A stretch of 64,000 bases of DNA from Tanypteryx hageni (GCA_028673005.1 CM054112.1:25781624-25845623); one strand, 5' to 3'. Numbered from the stretch's first letter, positions 46,701 to 61,100 are shown. A program made the numbers and translations. Notes: generated by a model not told the origin, from the letters alone.

Positions 46701-49700
46701 GCGGTCCTGCTTCTGCTCAATTGTTAATGAGTGTGGAACGAACTTCGCACACAACTTCCTTTTGCCCAAATCCTCCACTACAATCTTTCATGCCATGTCA
46801 TTACTAATTTTTAATTCTTCCGCAATCATTTGGAGAGTAATCAGACGATCTGTAACGTGAATACAGCTTCGACGTTGCTGTCGATTCTCGAAGTCGAGGG
46901 ACGGCTGCTTCGTGGGTTGTCCTTGACATCCTCCCGACCATCTCGAAAATGCCCATACCACACAAAAATGTTCACTCTCAATAAAGCCTCATTCCTGTAT
47001 GCACTTTGCATCATTTCCACCGATTCTGTAGCACTTTTGCCAACTCTTTGCTCAAGCGACAAATCCATGCCAATGTCAAAAAAACTCTATCACTTTAACA
47101 GGCAACCACGCGAGCTGGAATGACCGTTCACTGATGACACATGGTGGCATGCTAGGGAAAGTTGGATAGTTAATAGTTCAAGCGTCACTCGATAGATCGC
47201 GCAAATAGTACATTTTTAAAAAAATCACTCTTGAAACTTAATAGACGCACCTTGTATAAATATGCTATTAAAAAATATCATAGTATTTACAAAACTATGT
47301 TTATCGCAACATCAGTGCTAGCATAAACTATGAAAGTTGTTAGTCACTTAGTGGAGAAAAAAAATAAACATTGGCACATAAAGGAAAATCGCTTTTGATG
47401 CCTTGTGCTCAGAGAAGGGAATGTACACACGGTCAGTGGCAAAATGAAAAATATGCGATATCAATCGCTATGTATTTTCTCTTTTGAGAAATACCACACA
47501 AAGCAGGATTTTCAAGTGTAATGCAGAATGAAATTGGTATTATAATGCATAAATAAATGAACTATAAAAATGATCACTAATATTTTTTATTGAATTTATC
47601 AGTGTTATATTATAGAACTATTCCATATTTGCATTATTTTGTTTTCTTTTACTATGAAAGACATAATCCCGTTATTTCCCAAACGATTGATTAAATAAGG
47701 CTTTTTATTTAAACATTTTATCACTATTAGTTAAGTACAAGATATTTTCTGATTGAATGCAAGAAAACTTTAAATGGTGAAATTTAAATCTGGTAGCGAG
47801 AGTCTACTAAAGGTATGTTTTTGCTGGTGTGGCTGGGATGTACGTCCCAGATGCACTGACTGGTTCAGGGTATTTTGAATGAGACTGTTTTCATTGAAGC
47901 GTCTGGACCACGTGGCCGAATGCCGGCAGTCTGCATCTCGACTGCTCCAGAACCAGTCTGGATACGATAGTCTGTGCATCTTGTCAGATTGTGCAACATT
48001 TTTGGTAACTCTTTTTAAATGTATTTTAATTTTTTAATTATTATATTAGTATTAAAATAAAAATTGTTTTATTAATATGTAGTACATGTGATAATACATA
48101 ATAAACATATTAATTGTTCATTATTGCGCAGTGCAGGTTCAAATATGGCTTATCGTTTCTCTTCTTAAGATGATGATGAGTTGATTGAAGAAGTATCAGG
48201 GTGATTTACGACCATCAACGTAGAGATTACAAAGATGCCAATATTAAGGAATATATATGGTCGGAAATAGTAAATGCTTCACAGCATTTGAAGCTGTAGT
48301 CTGCAAATCATCTTTAACTATGCTCAATATAAATTCAAACTTTATAATTTAACCTGGAGAATTCTCTAAATTTCAATTCATTATCTATCAAATGACCCTT
48401 TATGAGCCAAGTATAGCAGTCCTGTTCTTCATGAGTTTTGTATAAGTTCATGGTAGATTGCCTCTTCTGTAGTAATACCTGAAACATCTCATCTTCTTCC
48501 TCGTCTTCAAACAATAATGCCAATTCCATAACATAGACCATATCTAGTATGAGGAGACACAGGTCACTAGCACATAGAAACAGAACACCAAGTGCCAGTG
48601 CCACACCGGAGGCTCCGACAGACTGCACAACTATTAGTCGCACTGCTGAGACACGTGGTTGAGCTCCACCAAGCAAACCACTCAGCCGCACTTCTGAGAC
48701 GTGCAGTCGAGTTGCACGGCTGGGACACATGTCCCGGATGCACCAGCAAAAATGTACCTTAAGGGACATTAAAATCCGGCATTGATTTATTCTGAATTAT
48801 TTCAAGCATTCACAGAAGTGCTGTATTGCACGTCTTTATTCCAGGTTTATGGATTACTTTATGTATACCCCTTTATTGCAGATTTCTACATCTTCCTTGT
48901 AAGTTGATCAGAAAAAATACATTCAAATAAGGATAAACGAAGGTGCTAGAGGCATCCAAAGACAACAGAGCGAGGTTTTGTATTTGCTCATTCAACAAAA
49001 AAAATGCCAAAATATAGGTTTTTACCTAGTAATTTTACTACGATCTTCAGTATGATTCTCACTATCACTGTCTGAAATGACACTTTCTTCCGAATCAATT
49101 TCAAGTAAGATTTCCATCTCATTTTTATCACCAGGTTGCTTGCCTTTTTCACTGGTTCACACCATGATAACTTCGACTCATTTAACCTCTTAGAAATTAA
49201 ACAAAGTAATCACAGAAAAAAGTTTTTTCTTCCAAAACATGGCGTAAAAGAGTAACTTGAAATACACACTGGGAAAATTGGGATGTTCACTCGATCCTAT
49301 TTTTCACACACGGTGTTCGTGAATCATGAATTAAGTGGTCACTTAAGCTCTGTTCATGAATTTGCTATGTGTACGAACTTGTAACGCCAATACGTTTTTT
49401 AGCAGAATGGATATATAAGTCTATATTGCAATTTTACTGTCCAAGTAGCGGATCGTAAGAAATTTCGAATTTTTTAAGTTCATTTATTTCAAACCCGGAT
49501 AATTTGAAGTCATATTTTTGTGAACCCTTGAACTTCAAAATAACAAGGTTTTACTGTGTGTGTGTGTGTATATATATGTATATGTGTGTGTGTGTATATG
49601 TATGTATCGCCAGCAATCTGCTAGATGCACTGAATCGTATAATTACACATCAAACAAGCCCTTGCTATGAATTCTCGTGCGAAACGGTTTCATTGTGTGA

Positions 49701-52700
49701 AACATTGGGTTCTTCTCCCTTGGAAAATTCTTCAACATGTGTGCCTTCAGGTTGTCCCTTTCTTCCATCATGAAATGCACATTTTACAGAGGAACCAAAA
49801 AGCTGGCACCTATTAACCAACTCCTTAGAAATACCTCTCGTCTATTCACTCCATACCAAATGAGCAAATGCCTTACACATGATGACCATCTCCGATTTTA
49901 ATCATATTTGGCACAAATGTAGCTATATTCATGACATGAAAGCCTGTCAAGTATTAGTGTCCTAATTCTAAGTAGTTCTGCGAAATGTTATCCAGAATGA
50001 AGGTGTGCATGTCATAATTCTCCGGCTGTAAATTTTTCGAGCCTTTTCAAAGTCTCATAGCTGAAGTACTAAGTAAGCCCGAGGAATCACATTTCATACA
50101 CTAAGAGTGTTTAGGCTCCTGTTTTGAAATAAATATAAATTTGGTTCCTCTGGCTTGCTTAGTACTTCAGTTATGAGACTTTGAAAATGCTCAAAATTTA
50201 CAGCCAGAGAATTATGACATGCACACCTTCAATCTGGATATCATTTCTCGGAACTACAGTCAAACTCGGATATAACGAGCGCCACGGGACCGTCTAGTTT
50301 TGCTCGTTATAGCCGTTAAACTTAATATCCGTGAAGGCAAAAGCATGCATGCGTATGGTGAAATAAGACATAAGAAGTAAAAGTGAATATATAAACAGAA
50401 AGTTTATTTAGTAAATTTATGGAAAAACATAAAAATGAGAATAAACTAGAAAATTTAAAATAAACATTTATACATATAAAATTTACTCACAGCTGCATCC
50501 TTAATCACTCCCCTTTTTAGAAAAATAACTTTGAATGGTAGCCTGTTTCATAGATTTCACTTTGAAGTCTCTTAAGTTTCCTCTTATTACACTTATTGCA
50601 CTAAAAACACCATCGTAAATGTCAATGTTTTCAAAAAAAATCATTTAATGTTTCCACAGCATCCTGAGCTTGAGAGTAAGTTGGCACGGCTTTCGTCGAG
50701 ATTGTGTCTTCGACACATTCAACAATGTCTTCATCACTGTCGGCTGTGTTTTGTACTGTCTCTATTATTTCACTCTCCGTAGGAATTCCACTGGTAATCA
50801 AATCATCATCAACATGAACAAAATTGTCAATGTCATTTACATGGTCAAAATTCGCAATTCCATTTTCTTTAAGCCATTCTGACAGAGGTAGATCATCTTC
50901 ATCAACGTTATGGTTATCAATCGAAAATTCTCCCGATATTAAACCAGACTTCCGAAAACAGTTTATGATCGTTGTAGGTGAAACATTGTCCCATGCATCT
51001 GTCATCAAATGAATTGCATCCAATACAGAGACGTTGCCATCTAAACCTCTTTCCCTCCTTTCAATCAACTGTAGAACAAAAAATCGCTTGAAATGGCCCT
51101 TAAAACTTTTAATTATCCCCATGTCCATTGGCTGCAAAATAGAAGTCGCATTAGGAGGCAAAAAACACCAGTTTTACATTGGATAACTCCTGCATATGTG
51201 GGTGCGCAGGACAGTTATCGACAAGGAGTAGAATGTTTCTATTTTTCCTCCGTAACTCGTTGTTCCACTGACTTACATATTTCTGAAAAATATTGGAAGT
51301 CATCCATGCCTTTTTATTAGCTGCATATTCAATGGGAAGCTTCTTTACATTATTGAAACAACGCGGCTTTTGTAACTTACCAATAACAAAAAGTTTTTTT
51401 TTGTCACTCCCATTCATGTTTGCGCACATTAAAACTGTTAAACGATTATTAGGTCTTTTGCCACCAACACATTTGTCACCTTTGAATTTAAACGTTGCAT
51501 CAGGCATCATGTTGTAAAACAGTCCAGTTTCGTCGGCATTGTAGATGTCTTCTTCTCTGTAACCTTTTCGACACTCCTCCCAAACACTTTTCACCCATTC
51601 ACTTGCCGTTTTTTAATCTGCTGACAGGGCCTCTCCACTGACTTTCGCATAAACAATGTTATGCCGATTTTTAAAACGATCGAGCCACCCATTATTGCAT
51701 GTGAAGTTTTCATGTCCTAACTGTTTTGCAAATTTATCTGCCTGTACCTTTAAAATGGGGCCGTTGATGGGGAAACCAGCATTTCTCTGCCTCTTAAACC
51801 ACTCCAGAAGTGCTTGATCAACAGTACCCAAGTCGCACTTCCTCATTTTCTTGTTCGTTGTTAGGTTGTTCTCTAGTGCAGATAAAATCGCTTCTTTGTT
51901 TTTCCATAAGGTTGAAACCGTAGACGACGATAAATTAAATTTTTTGCACACTTCAACATTTTTTTCACCACGTTCTAACTCTCGAATAATATCAACCTTT
52001 TCGTGAATAGACAGACACTTCCTTTTATGTACGGACATGTTACTCGTTCAAGGGCAAAATCTCAACTGATTTTTGTGATCAACGCTACGAACTTTCTTTG
52101 CAAACTGCGAGCATACCAATTCCAGGAAGAGTTAATGAGGAGACGGATTAAATCTGGGATTTCCCATCTTTACGTGGGAAAGGGTGTTGGGTGCATTCGG
52201 CTGAGCGACGGGGGCAGGCGCCATTGTACATGCCCTTAGCCCCTTACCCCCCTTCCAAACACAACCTCCTGGCTGTAAAAGAGCTGGGGGTTGGGAGGAG
52301 AGGACAAAGGACCTCCGCGAATGCCACTGTACCTGCAAGTTGGGAATTCTTGGTTTGGACGAAGGGATTATTTTTTAACAACAACGCCGCGGTCTTTAAC
52401 CTCCCCGAGGGATAGGGTGTAGAGGCTGGACTCGAGAACACAAGGTTACATATCTTGGGTCACTATGAGGATTGAAGGGGCTGACCGCCGCCGAGTTTGA
52501 GACAGTGAGAAGTGGTCGAAGTTTGCTCGATATATCCGTGAAGCGTGCTCGTTATATACGTGAAATATTTGTATGTAAATACTCGTAAACTTATCTTGGA
52601 GGTAGCATTTGCTCACTATAGCCGTGACCTCGTTACAACCATGCTCGTTATAAACGAGTTTGACTGTACTTAGAAAATTGGACACTAATACTTGACTGGC

Positions 52701-55700
52701 TTTCATGTCATGAATATAGCTACATTTGTGCCAAATATGATTAAAATCTGAGATGGTCATGTGTGAAAAAGATAAAAGATTTGCTGATTTGGCATGGAAT
52801 GACCCTAAAGGGTCCCTGCTGAGGATTTCTAAACGGATTTGAGTCTGTGTTTACTTCCTACAAAGCTTCTTTCTTCATAGCTTGAGAGGTTTTTATAATT
52901 TTTTCTGAATCTCATTTCTTCAAGGTATTTTGTTGAGGCTTCAAAACTGCTTTTGAAAATAAGGCGGAGGAACTCAAAAACCAGCATTATGAAGTGTTGT
53001 ATTTTTAGTCACCGTATAGTACATAGGTATTTATGCTATTCAACACTTAAGTCGTAATAAAGGTAAAATACTCCTTTAGCCAAACAATTAGAGGGTTACA
53101 ACACCCAATGCATTTCGCCCACAAGGTGGGCATCGTCAGGGGTAAAACCTGTTTCAACAGGGACTGGAAGCCAACTGCCAGGTTTGAAACGGAAAGTATT
53201 AAGAAGAAGACCGAGAAACAAGTGAAACGCGGAAAGATTTTTCGGCGTGTGTGTCGTTTAAATCTGTCAATTTGTATAGGGTCTTGTTGAAATCTGTGTC
53301 CGTGTTCATAAGTGTATCGCGGTTTTTGTAAATGTGAAGGTTTTCTAACGAGTTTAGTGAGTTATTGGCTAAAGTTATCAATGTTAAATCGTTTACGTGT
53401 ATACTATGACACATAAAACAAATTGCCGCTAAACTTGGATACGATAATAATTTAATTAATAAATTAGTGAGAAAACATAATTTTAATAAAACCTTGTCCA
53501 ATGCCACTTCCCTTAAATTAGACAACAAAAAAGAGGACAAATATGTAAAATTGCCTTATTTTCTTCCACCATTAAACAGAGGCTTGAATAAAATTTTTAA
53601 ACATAAGAATTATACCATAACATATACAAATCCTTATAATTTGAAAATTTTACTGGGCAGTATAAAAGACAGAACAGAATCTTTGAACAAGTCCGGTATT
53701 TATAAAATACAATGCTCACACTGCGACAAAAAGTACATAGGACAAACAAGAAGGAAACTAATAACACGCTTCAAGGAACACATGGCTCACTATAAATATA
53801 ATCGTTTTGAAAAATCAAGCGTTGCCAACCACATTTTTGAAACAGGTCATAGTATACACGTAAACGATTTAGCATTGATAACTTTAGCCAATAACTCACT
53901 AAACTCGTTAGAAAACCTTCACATTTACAAAAACCGCGATACACTTATGAACACGGACACAGATTTCAACAAGACCCTATACAAATTGACAGATTTAAAC
54001 GACACACACGCCGAAAAATCTTTCCGCGTTTCACTTGTTTCTCGGTCGTCTTCTTAATACTTTCCGTTTCAAACCTGGCAGTTGGCTTCCAGTCACTGTT
54101 GAAACAGGTTTTACCCACCCACCTTGTGGGCGAAATGCATTGGGTGTTGTAACCCTCTAATTGTTTGGCTAAAGGAGTATTTTACCTTTATTAATCTTAG
54201 CCAAAGTTATTGAGCTACTATCAATTAACTTAAGTTGTAATTTAACCCTTCAAACCCGGAGGACGTTTATATAAATCCCACCCCAGATGCAGAAGGAAAT
54301 TGGTTTGGCAATGCAGGTGCAAAAATATAAAAACTCATTACTTTTCACCTTTTTATTGGATTTTTATGAAATTTTTTAGGATTTATGCAAAACATATTTT
54401 AAAACTATAACTTTTACGCTAGCTTGAAATAAGTAGAGACTCTTTGCTGGATAGAAGTGATTTGCACACCGATCTGTTATCTATCCAGCACTTGCCTGCG
54501 CATTCATATAATAATCAATATCGTGAAAACTATCAAAGTTATTTGCATGCAACTTTCTTCAAAGGTAAATTTAAACTATTCTGACAATTTCATTTGCTGC
54601 ATGTACCTCGCTAAACCAATTAGGGAAAAAGTTTCCCGCAGATCAACTTTTTTATGTCTCGACTCAAAATTTTAGATAAATGTTATGATTGGTATTTTTT
54701 AAAAGCCAGTTCATAATTTTTATTTATTCTTGAGTTACTTTATCATTATTTGGAATCATTGCAGAAGTCACATTAAAACAATTGTCCCTTTTTATTCAAT
54801 AGAAGCCAAGATATGACATTGTATGTATATTTGCAAGGAAGGAATCACATGGCTACAAAAAAGTGTTCACAAGATTTCAACTCGTTCTAAAAAATAAGAG
54901 ATACAATATAAATTAAAGAATAAAATATAATTATTAAGGCCTAAACCTCCTCTTTTAAAATATACCAAGGTTTATAAGATCGAATAATTTCCAGTGCAGC
55001 AAAAAATATACAAAGCTAGCAATTACATTTGACGTACTAACACGTCAGATGGCATCATGTTAAGTTTTTACTCAACATATTGGCACATCAGACGGCGTTG
55101 TGGGGTTAACATTGGCATTGAAGTTTGACACAAAAGTGTGTATATTTCACTGTAATACCAACACATCAGTTATGTTTTAAAGAGGAGATGGAATTGAGAC
55201 ATGAGTGGTCACTTTCAACACTTGCTATGACATGGTAATGGATAACTGATATATAATTTACTAGCTGAAAGTACCTGGCGATGCCTGGGCTACACCAGAC
55301 ATCTTTGGCGAATAAAATTATGTGTCATATGGTAACAGAATCATTTCAACTTTTGCGCATTTTATCATGTTCTTAAAAACAAGACTTTCCCCTATACTAC
55401 ATATGGAGAAGTAAAAATCCTATCACATACCAACAGACACACTGACATCTCACGAAAATAGTCTAAACGTGTTCAGGGGACCTCAAAACGTTTATTTCCA
55501 TTGAAATCTCGAATTTGAATTTTTTCATGAAAACAATACTTTCTCTATACTACGTATATGGAGAAAGTAAAAACTAATTCTGAGATATCTCTGATACCTA
55601 TGAATTGGGCCGGGAGGGTTAATGGAGGTTTGGAGGGAACGGGAGCATATGTGAGAGTAATAGGATTTCAAGTTCAACAATGCAATCAGTAAGGCGACTT

Positions 55701-58144
55701 CTTAAATATGCCAAATTTTGTCAAAATATGATATTAAAACGTTAAGTTCAAGAGATTTTGATTCAAAGGCAATAAAAATAATAAGAATAAGAAACTCATT
55801 TTTCTTTAATGCAGTCCTATTCCGGAGATCGAAGGTCAAATATGTGAATTTTAATAAGCAAAAGAAAATAAGCTTGCAGGTCGAAATATCAATTTTTCCA
55901 TGTTATCTTATGGGGAATGTAAATCATTCTCAGGAATCGAACCCAGGTCAATTTTGGAAATTTTTTCGTAAATGGCTTTTACTTTAAGAATCTGACATCC
56001 CCACCAAATGTCACTCTTCTAGCTACTCGGAAAGTTTGTTAAAAAATATCATTACAGTTCTGCTTCCCCACCCATCGACGACGACAAAGTCATTGTTATA
56101 TATTAGATAATGTGCAACTGATGTTTAAATACATACTACAGTGAAATATACAGGGTTGCATGACTTTTGAAACACCCTGTATATGTTTTTATGCTGTATA
56201 AATTATCATTATCATCTCAGTTTGGCCTGCCCTAGGAAAACAAAATGTTAACTAATAGCTACTGCCCAAATTTAACCATTTTAGTGCCAGCTGGCCGATC
56301 TATTGGCCCTTGCTGCATGTGCGAAAAATGCCACCGGCCGATCTGTCGGCCGCACTTGTTTACGCTGACATTGTAGTTTCATTGTGATCGAGATAACTCT
56401 GGTAACCGCTGAATTGACATCTGATAAGCTTTCCCTGCAGCATTGTATTAAGTCTTGTATGGAAAGATTGTCTTTCAATTTTATTTCGACTGCAAGGTCT
56501 TCGGCTATTTTTTCGTCAGTAGCTTGCCTGGTGTTTTAGAGTGCGCATTCCAGTAGTGTTAGATTTCATTTATTATTGCCGACTTATCTGCAGTTTTTGG
56601 ACAAAAATCGAGTGGATTCATTTACTGTTATCTCAGGTACTGCATAAAAAAATTTTTTGTAAACTATTTCATAAAAAAAATTATCGTAACTTTATATCAA
56701 TCTTGAAATATTTTAAATTTATCATCCAAAATTCTGTAGAATACTTAGTATTCTGTATATATTCTATTTATTCTGTATTAATATAATTAATATTTGTAAT
56801 AATCTGTGCAATTACTGGAAGAAACACGTAAAAATATGAATAAATAGCGTGTATGTGATTTTTCATAGAGACTGATGAAAAAGTGCTGAAATTGCAGTAA
56901 TGCAAAATAATATTTTTCTGTAATTTCATTTTTTAACAATTTTTGCAATGTTTTACCTGGATGTCTTGCCTTTATGAAAATAAGTTAAATATACTAGCGA
57001 AAATAATAAAATACTATACTTGATTCAATATAAAATTGACTTTTCATTTTTTTACTGAAAAAATTAAAAACAAAATTTTTTAAAACAAAAAAATCACAAG
57101 ATGAACTTGAACATTCCCTAAATATAATTAATAGTTGTAATCATCTGTGCAATTACTGAAAGAATCAGGCCAGAATATGAATAAATGGCGTGTATGTGAT
57201 TTTTCTTAGAGATTGATTGCTAAAATAGCCATGGCACTTTTGGACATACCCACCAAAATTGGTGTGGCACTCAAAGGGTTAAATGCATGTGAAGTAGAAA
57301 CATCATTTATGTGGATCTCAATCATATGCTCAATAATTTTTACTTACCATTTCTATGTATATTTCCATGCAGCAAAACTCGAGAGTTGCTTGTAATGTTC
57401 TGTTCTTCAAGATTTGTTTTTTATGTCTAGGAGTTTCTTAGCAGTTTTAACAAAAAATTGTTCATAATAATGTTTGCTTCTTTCCAGGATTTTGATCTCA
57501 AGGGAGAGCGGATAATGTCATGTGGAATGGATCATTCCCTTAAATTATGGCGTCTTGATAAGGATAAGATTCGAGAAGCTATACGTGATTCATATCTTTT
57601 TAATGCTAGTCGAAGTGTACGGCCTTTTGATTCTGTGAAGGAGCATTTTCCAGATTTTTCGACTAGAGATATCCATCGTAACTATGTTGATTGTGTTCGA
57701 TGGCTAGGTGATTTTGTCTTATCAAAGGTATTTATTCCATTGATTAGTCTTGAAAGACTCATTGCTAATTTATAAAATCTGATAAAACATTAATCTGCAA
57801 ATTGTATTGTTTTCAATTAAAAGTGCTTTTTGAGGATATTTTTGTTTGCTGAAGATTGTTTATTAGTGGAGCTAATTTTCTATTATGGCATTGATATTGA
57901 AAGTATTAGAACTTTATAAACAATAGAAAGTGTTGATTTATGATGAATTTTCTTCACAGTCATGTGAGAATTGTATTGTTTGTTGGAAACCTGGACGCCT
58001 TGAGGAGAAAGATATTCGTCCAAGTGAAACGAGTGTTACCATCATTCATCGTTTTGAATATAGAGAATGTGAAATTTGGTTTGTCAGATTTGCAATGGAC
58101 TTTTGGCAAAAGGTTGGTGAAGAACATTTACTTGGTTAATCTAT

Positions 58145-58197
<53 letters not shown>

Positions 58198-61100
58198 CCT
58201 CTAGAACAGTGTTTCCCAAATTTAAAACATTCACGAACCCCTTTCACTACTTCAGCCTTATCAGCGTACCCCCTCCAGTGCAGTTATCTAGTTTTTTTAT
58301 AAATTTTAAAATTCAACACCTATATACACATAATGTAAAAATAAATGAAGAAATATACAGAAGCTTATGAACTTCATTAATATTGTCAATTAAATGTAAA
58401 ATAATAATCATCAAATTCACAAATTTATTTAGAAATGAACAAGTTATTCAATGCAAGGAGTGAAACAGCTTGTGACCAGACAGTTGGACAGGTATATCAG
58501 GCTCAATGTTGGTGAGCTTAAGATGAAGATGTGGCTCCATGCCAATAAGACGGTTTCATTTTTAGATGCGTTTCTCTTTCAGCATAAGTGCCTATTAGCT
58601 TCAGTTTCTCCATCCATCTGTATGTCCATATGTTCATTCTCGGTTTCTACCAGATGGAATTTTATGAAATTTGATATTAAGGACTTACAGTGAAGGACAA
58701 AAAGAAAATCACAAAAATAAATCACATAAGCCAATTAGGGGTACCACTTTACTGGTGACAAAAAATGAACTTTGTCATATCTCGTAAAGTATTGGTCATA
58801 TTAGAATGGTTTTGAAAAACTTGTAGAACTAGTAATGTGGAGTATTTCTTTTGCTATATATTTTTATCGTAGGATTAACAGTTATCAAGAAAATCAAATA
58901 AGAATGTTGTAATCCACTTTGAACTTAGAAAATATCATGCATAGCTTCCTAATTGTTGTCAATGTAAATAATCTTCTTGGTTACTCACAAACCTTCTAGC
59001 AACGGTGTGATTTTTTGGGTCCCTGGCGCAGAGTAATTCCTTGCAAACCCGGCCCCGTTTCCTTTCCACCTTAGGATTAGTGCTTGTGCGATTGAGTGAG
59101 TGAATGTGTGAGTGACATCAGGTCCCTGGCATGGAGTAACAACCTCTAAACCTGTAAGTTTATAATTTTTATTGTCTTTTGCCTTTTCCTGCCTCTCCCC
59201 CCTCCCCCCTTTTTTTCATCGTGTGTCTAATTTTGAAATTTACGGTCAAGGAGTTAATTCTATTTAACATCAATTTCGCCGTAGTCTCCACCTTTACTTA
59301 TTTGGTTACTGATGTAAATAAGATCTGATATAATTACAAAATACACTACTGAACTCAAGTGAGATATGTTTTCAATAATTTTTGATTGTTTGGTTGATTA
59401 AAGCTGATTAGAAAATAAATCGGTAAATAAAAATTTCATGTTTCCCTGGCATAATTTCTGATATATTGTTTTGCAGGATTTAGTGATTAAAATTACATAA
59501 TGTTTATTGATGCGACAACTAAGGGAAGAAGAAATCTTTATAGACAGAGATATAATCAGGTCATTGTGTTTTGCTGTTTTATGGTGTGCGTTCGTTCAAA
59601 TTATATCATATAGTTTCAAATATTCCATCACACAAAACACGCCTATTTGTGATACATTGTACACTTCATAACTTGTTTTGTTTCATTACCAGCCAGCACC
59701 AAGAACCCCAACTCACACATGTACGAGGCAGGAAGGGCAGAAGATACTTAACTGCTTTGTCTGATAGGGCTGAATACTCTGGACGAACGCTCAACCTAAA
59801 TGATTTCAGTCATTGCTCAAATGCTGTTTTCCAGAAGCCATCTGAATTGAGCTCTAAGAACTGTTCTTCTGCATTTGTGAGGTTATTTGGCGATGTTTGG
59901 ACACTGATATGGAAAGGGTTCCTTACCCACTCAAAGCTGCTTCCAGTTCAGGGAAGTGCTTATGAAGACGTTTCTTCACGCTTTTCAAATGCTTCTTAAT
60001 AACTTGCAACATATCAACATCGAGTTCTTTAGCTGAGTTAATCACTAAGCCATGAAGAGATGGAAAGGAATCCAATTCGTCATGACTAAGGCATTTGCCC
60101 CACAGCTCCAATTTTGCGATCATCACACTCACTTTGTCTTGAACATGGAATATGGATATGAACTTGCCTTGCAAGGATAGATTTAGGCTGTTCAAATGAG
60201 CAAAGATATCTGCAAGGTATGCTAATTTACATAGCCATTTCTATTCACAGAAATGGTTTCACAGGTTTCATCAAGAAAATCGTGAAGTTCTTCTCTCAGT
60301 TCAAATAGGCGAGTAAGGACTTTCACACATGAAAGTCAACCTACTTCGGTGTGAAATAGCTATGTGTAGTCACTGCCCATCTTATTTGACAGGAGAACAC
60401 AATCAATTGCTTTGTCTCCAACCATCCCTTTTGCCATTACAATGATCACAGGTGTTACTAGTGTCTCGCCAATCACCTCAGCAGCTCCTGACTTAGCTAT
60501 TAAGTACAACACAATATATGAGGCTTCCAATGCTTTCATATTTTCACCTTCCGTCACACTGAGCATTGTTTTCTGAGACTTTTGGAGAGCCTTGTGCTTA
60601 TTTTTGAAGAATTCTACTGGTTTTCCATGGTATTTTTTATGTTTGCAATCGAAATGGTGCTTGAGGTTGGAAGGTTTCATACTATCATTTATTAGAGGCT
60701 CATAACAAACCACATTTACTGGAATAGGTTCTGCCTCATCGCCAGTCCACAAAAATCCCAATTTAAGATAATCTTCATCATATTTACAGGCTCCTTTTGT
60801 TTTATTTGCAGCTGATACTTGCATTTCCTTCACAATTTTCTATTGTATGTTTCAAAGATCCTATTATTATCAACTGATCCATCGTAAAGGGATTTAACAG
60901 AAAACACAAAAAGAGAGAAATTTTATATACCGTATCTGCCCGAATAAAAGCCGACCCCACGAAATTTTCCAACATTTTTTCTCAAAAAAAGTATTTTCGT
61001 AAATTTTATGCTTAAGTGTACCAGACATGCACGCACAACCTAGAATACATTATACATTACATCTATATAATTATATACGTTCCATGTAAAGTTTTATTAG

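Larger units (their letters stand above)
49823..52833. repeat. Palindromic (foldback) element split by a Tigger insertion
   Basis: The left arm (about 49823-50095) is the inverted complement of 50143-50256 plus 52667-52833. For example AATCATATTTGGCACAAATG and ATTCATGACATGAAAGCC occur near 49900-49945 and, inverted, at about 52700-52745. The loop is about 50 bp near 50095-50143. The Tigger at 50257-52666 interrupts the right arm. Confidence 0.8.
53055..54193. mobile_element. Penelope-like element fragment with inverted tail
   Basis: Arms 53055-53410 and 53846-54193 are inverted copies (356 and 348 nt; the 8-nt difference is the missing ribozyme core on the right). The right arm and spacer form the C-terminal GIY-YIG part plus 3' tail in + orientation. 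The left arm is the same C terminus and tail in minus orientation. Inverted pseudo-LTR tails like this are a known feature of Penelope insertions. Confidence 0.85.

Noticed and set aside
58149..58302. Read-through of EED exon 7 into the (TA)n tract (120-residue frame)
   Set aside because: The donor AAG/GTTGGT at 58112 joins in phase to exon 8 and completes the conserved propeller. The read-through is low-complexity Ile/Tyr.
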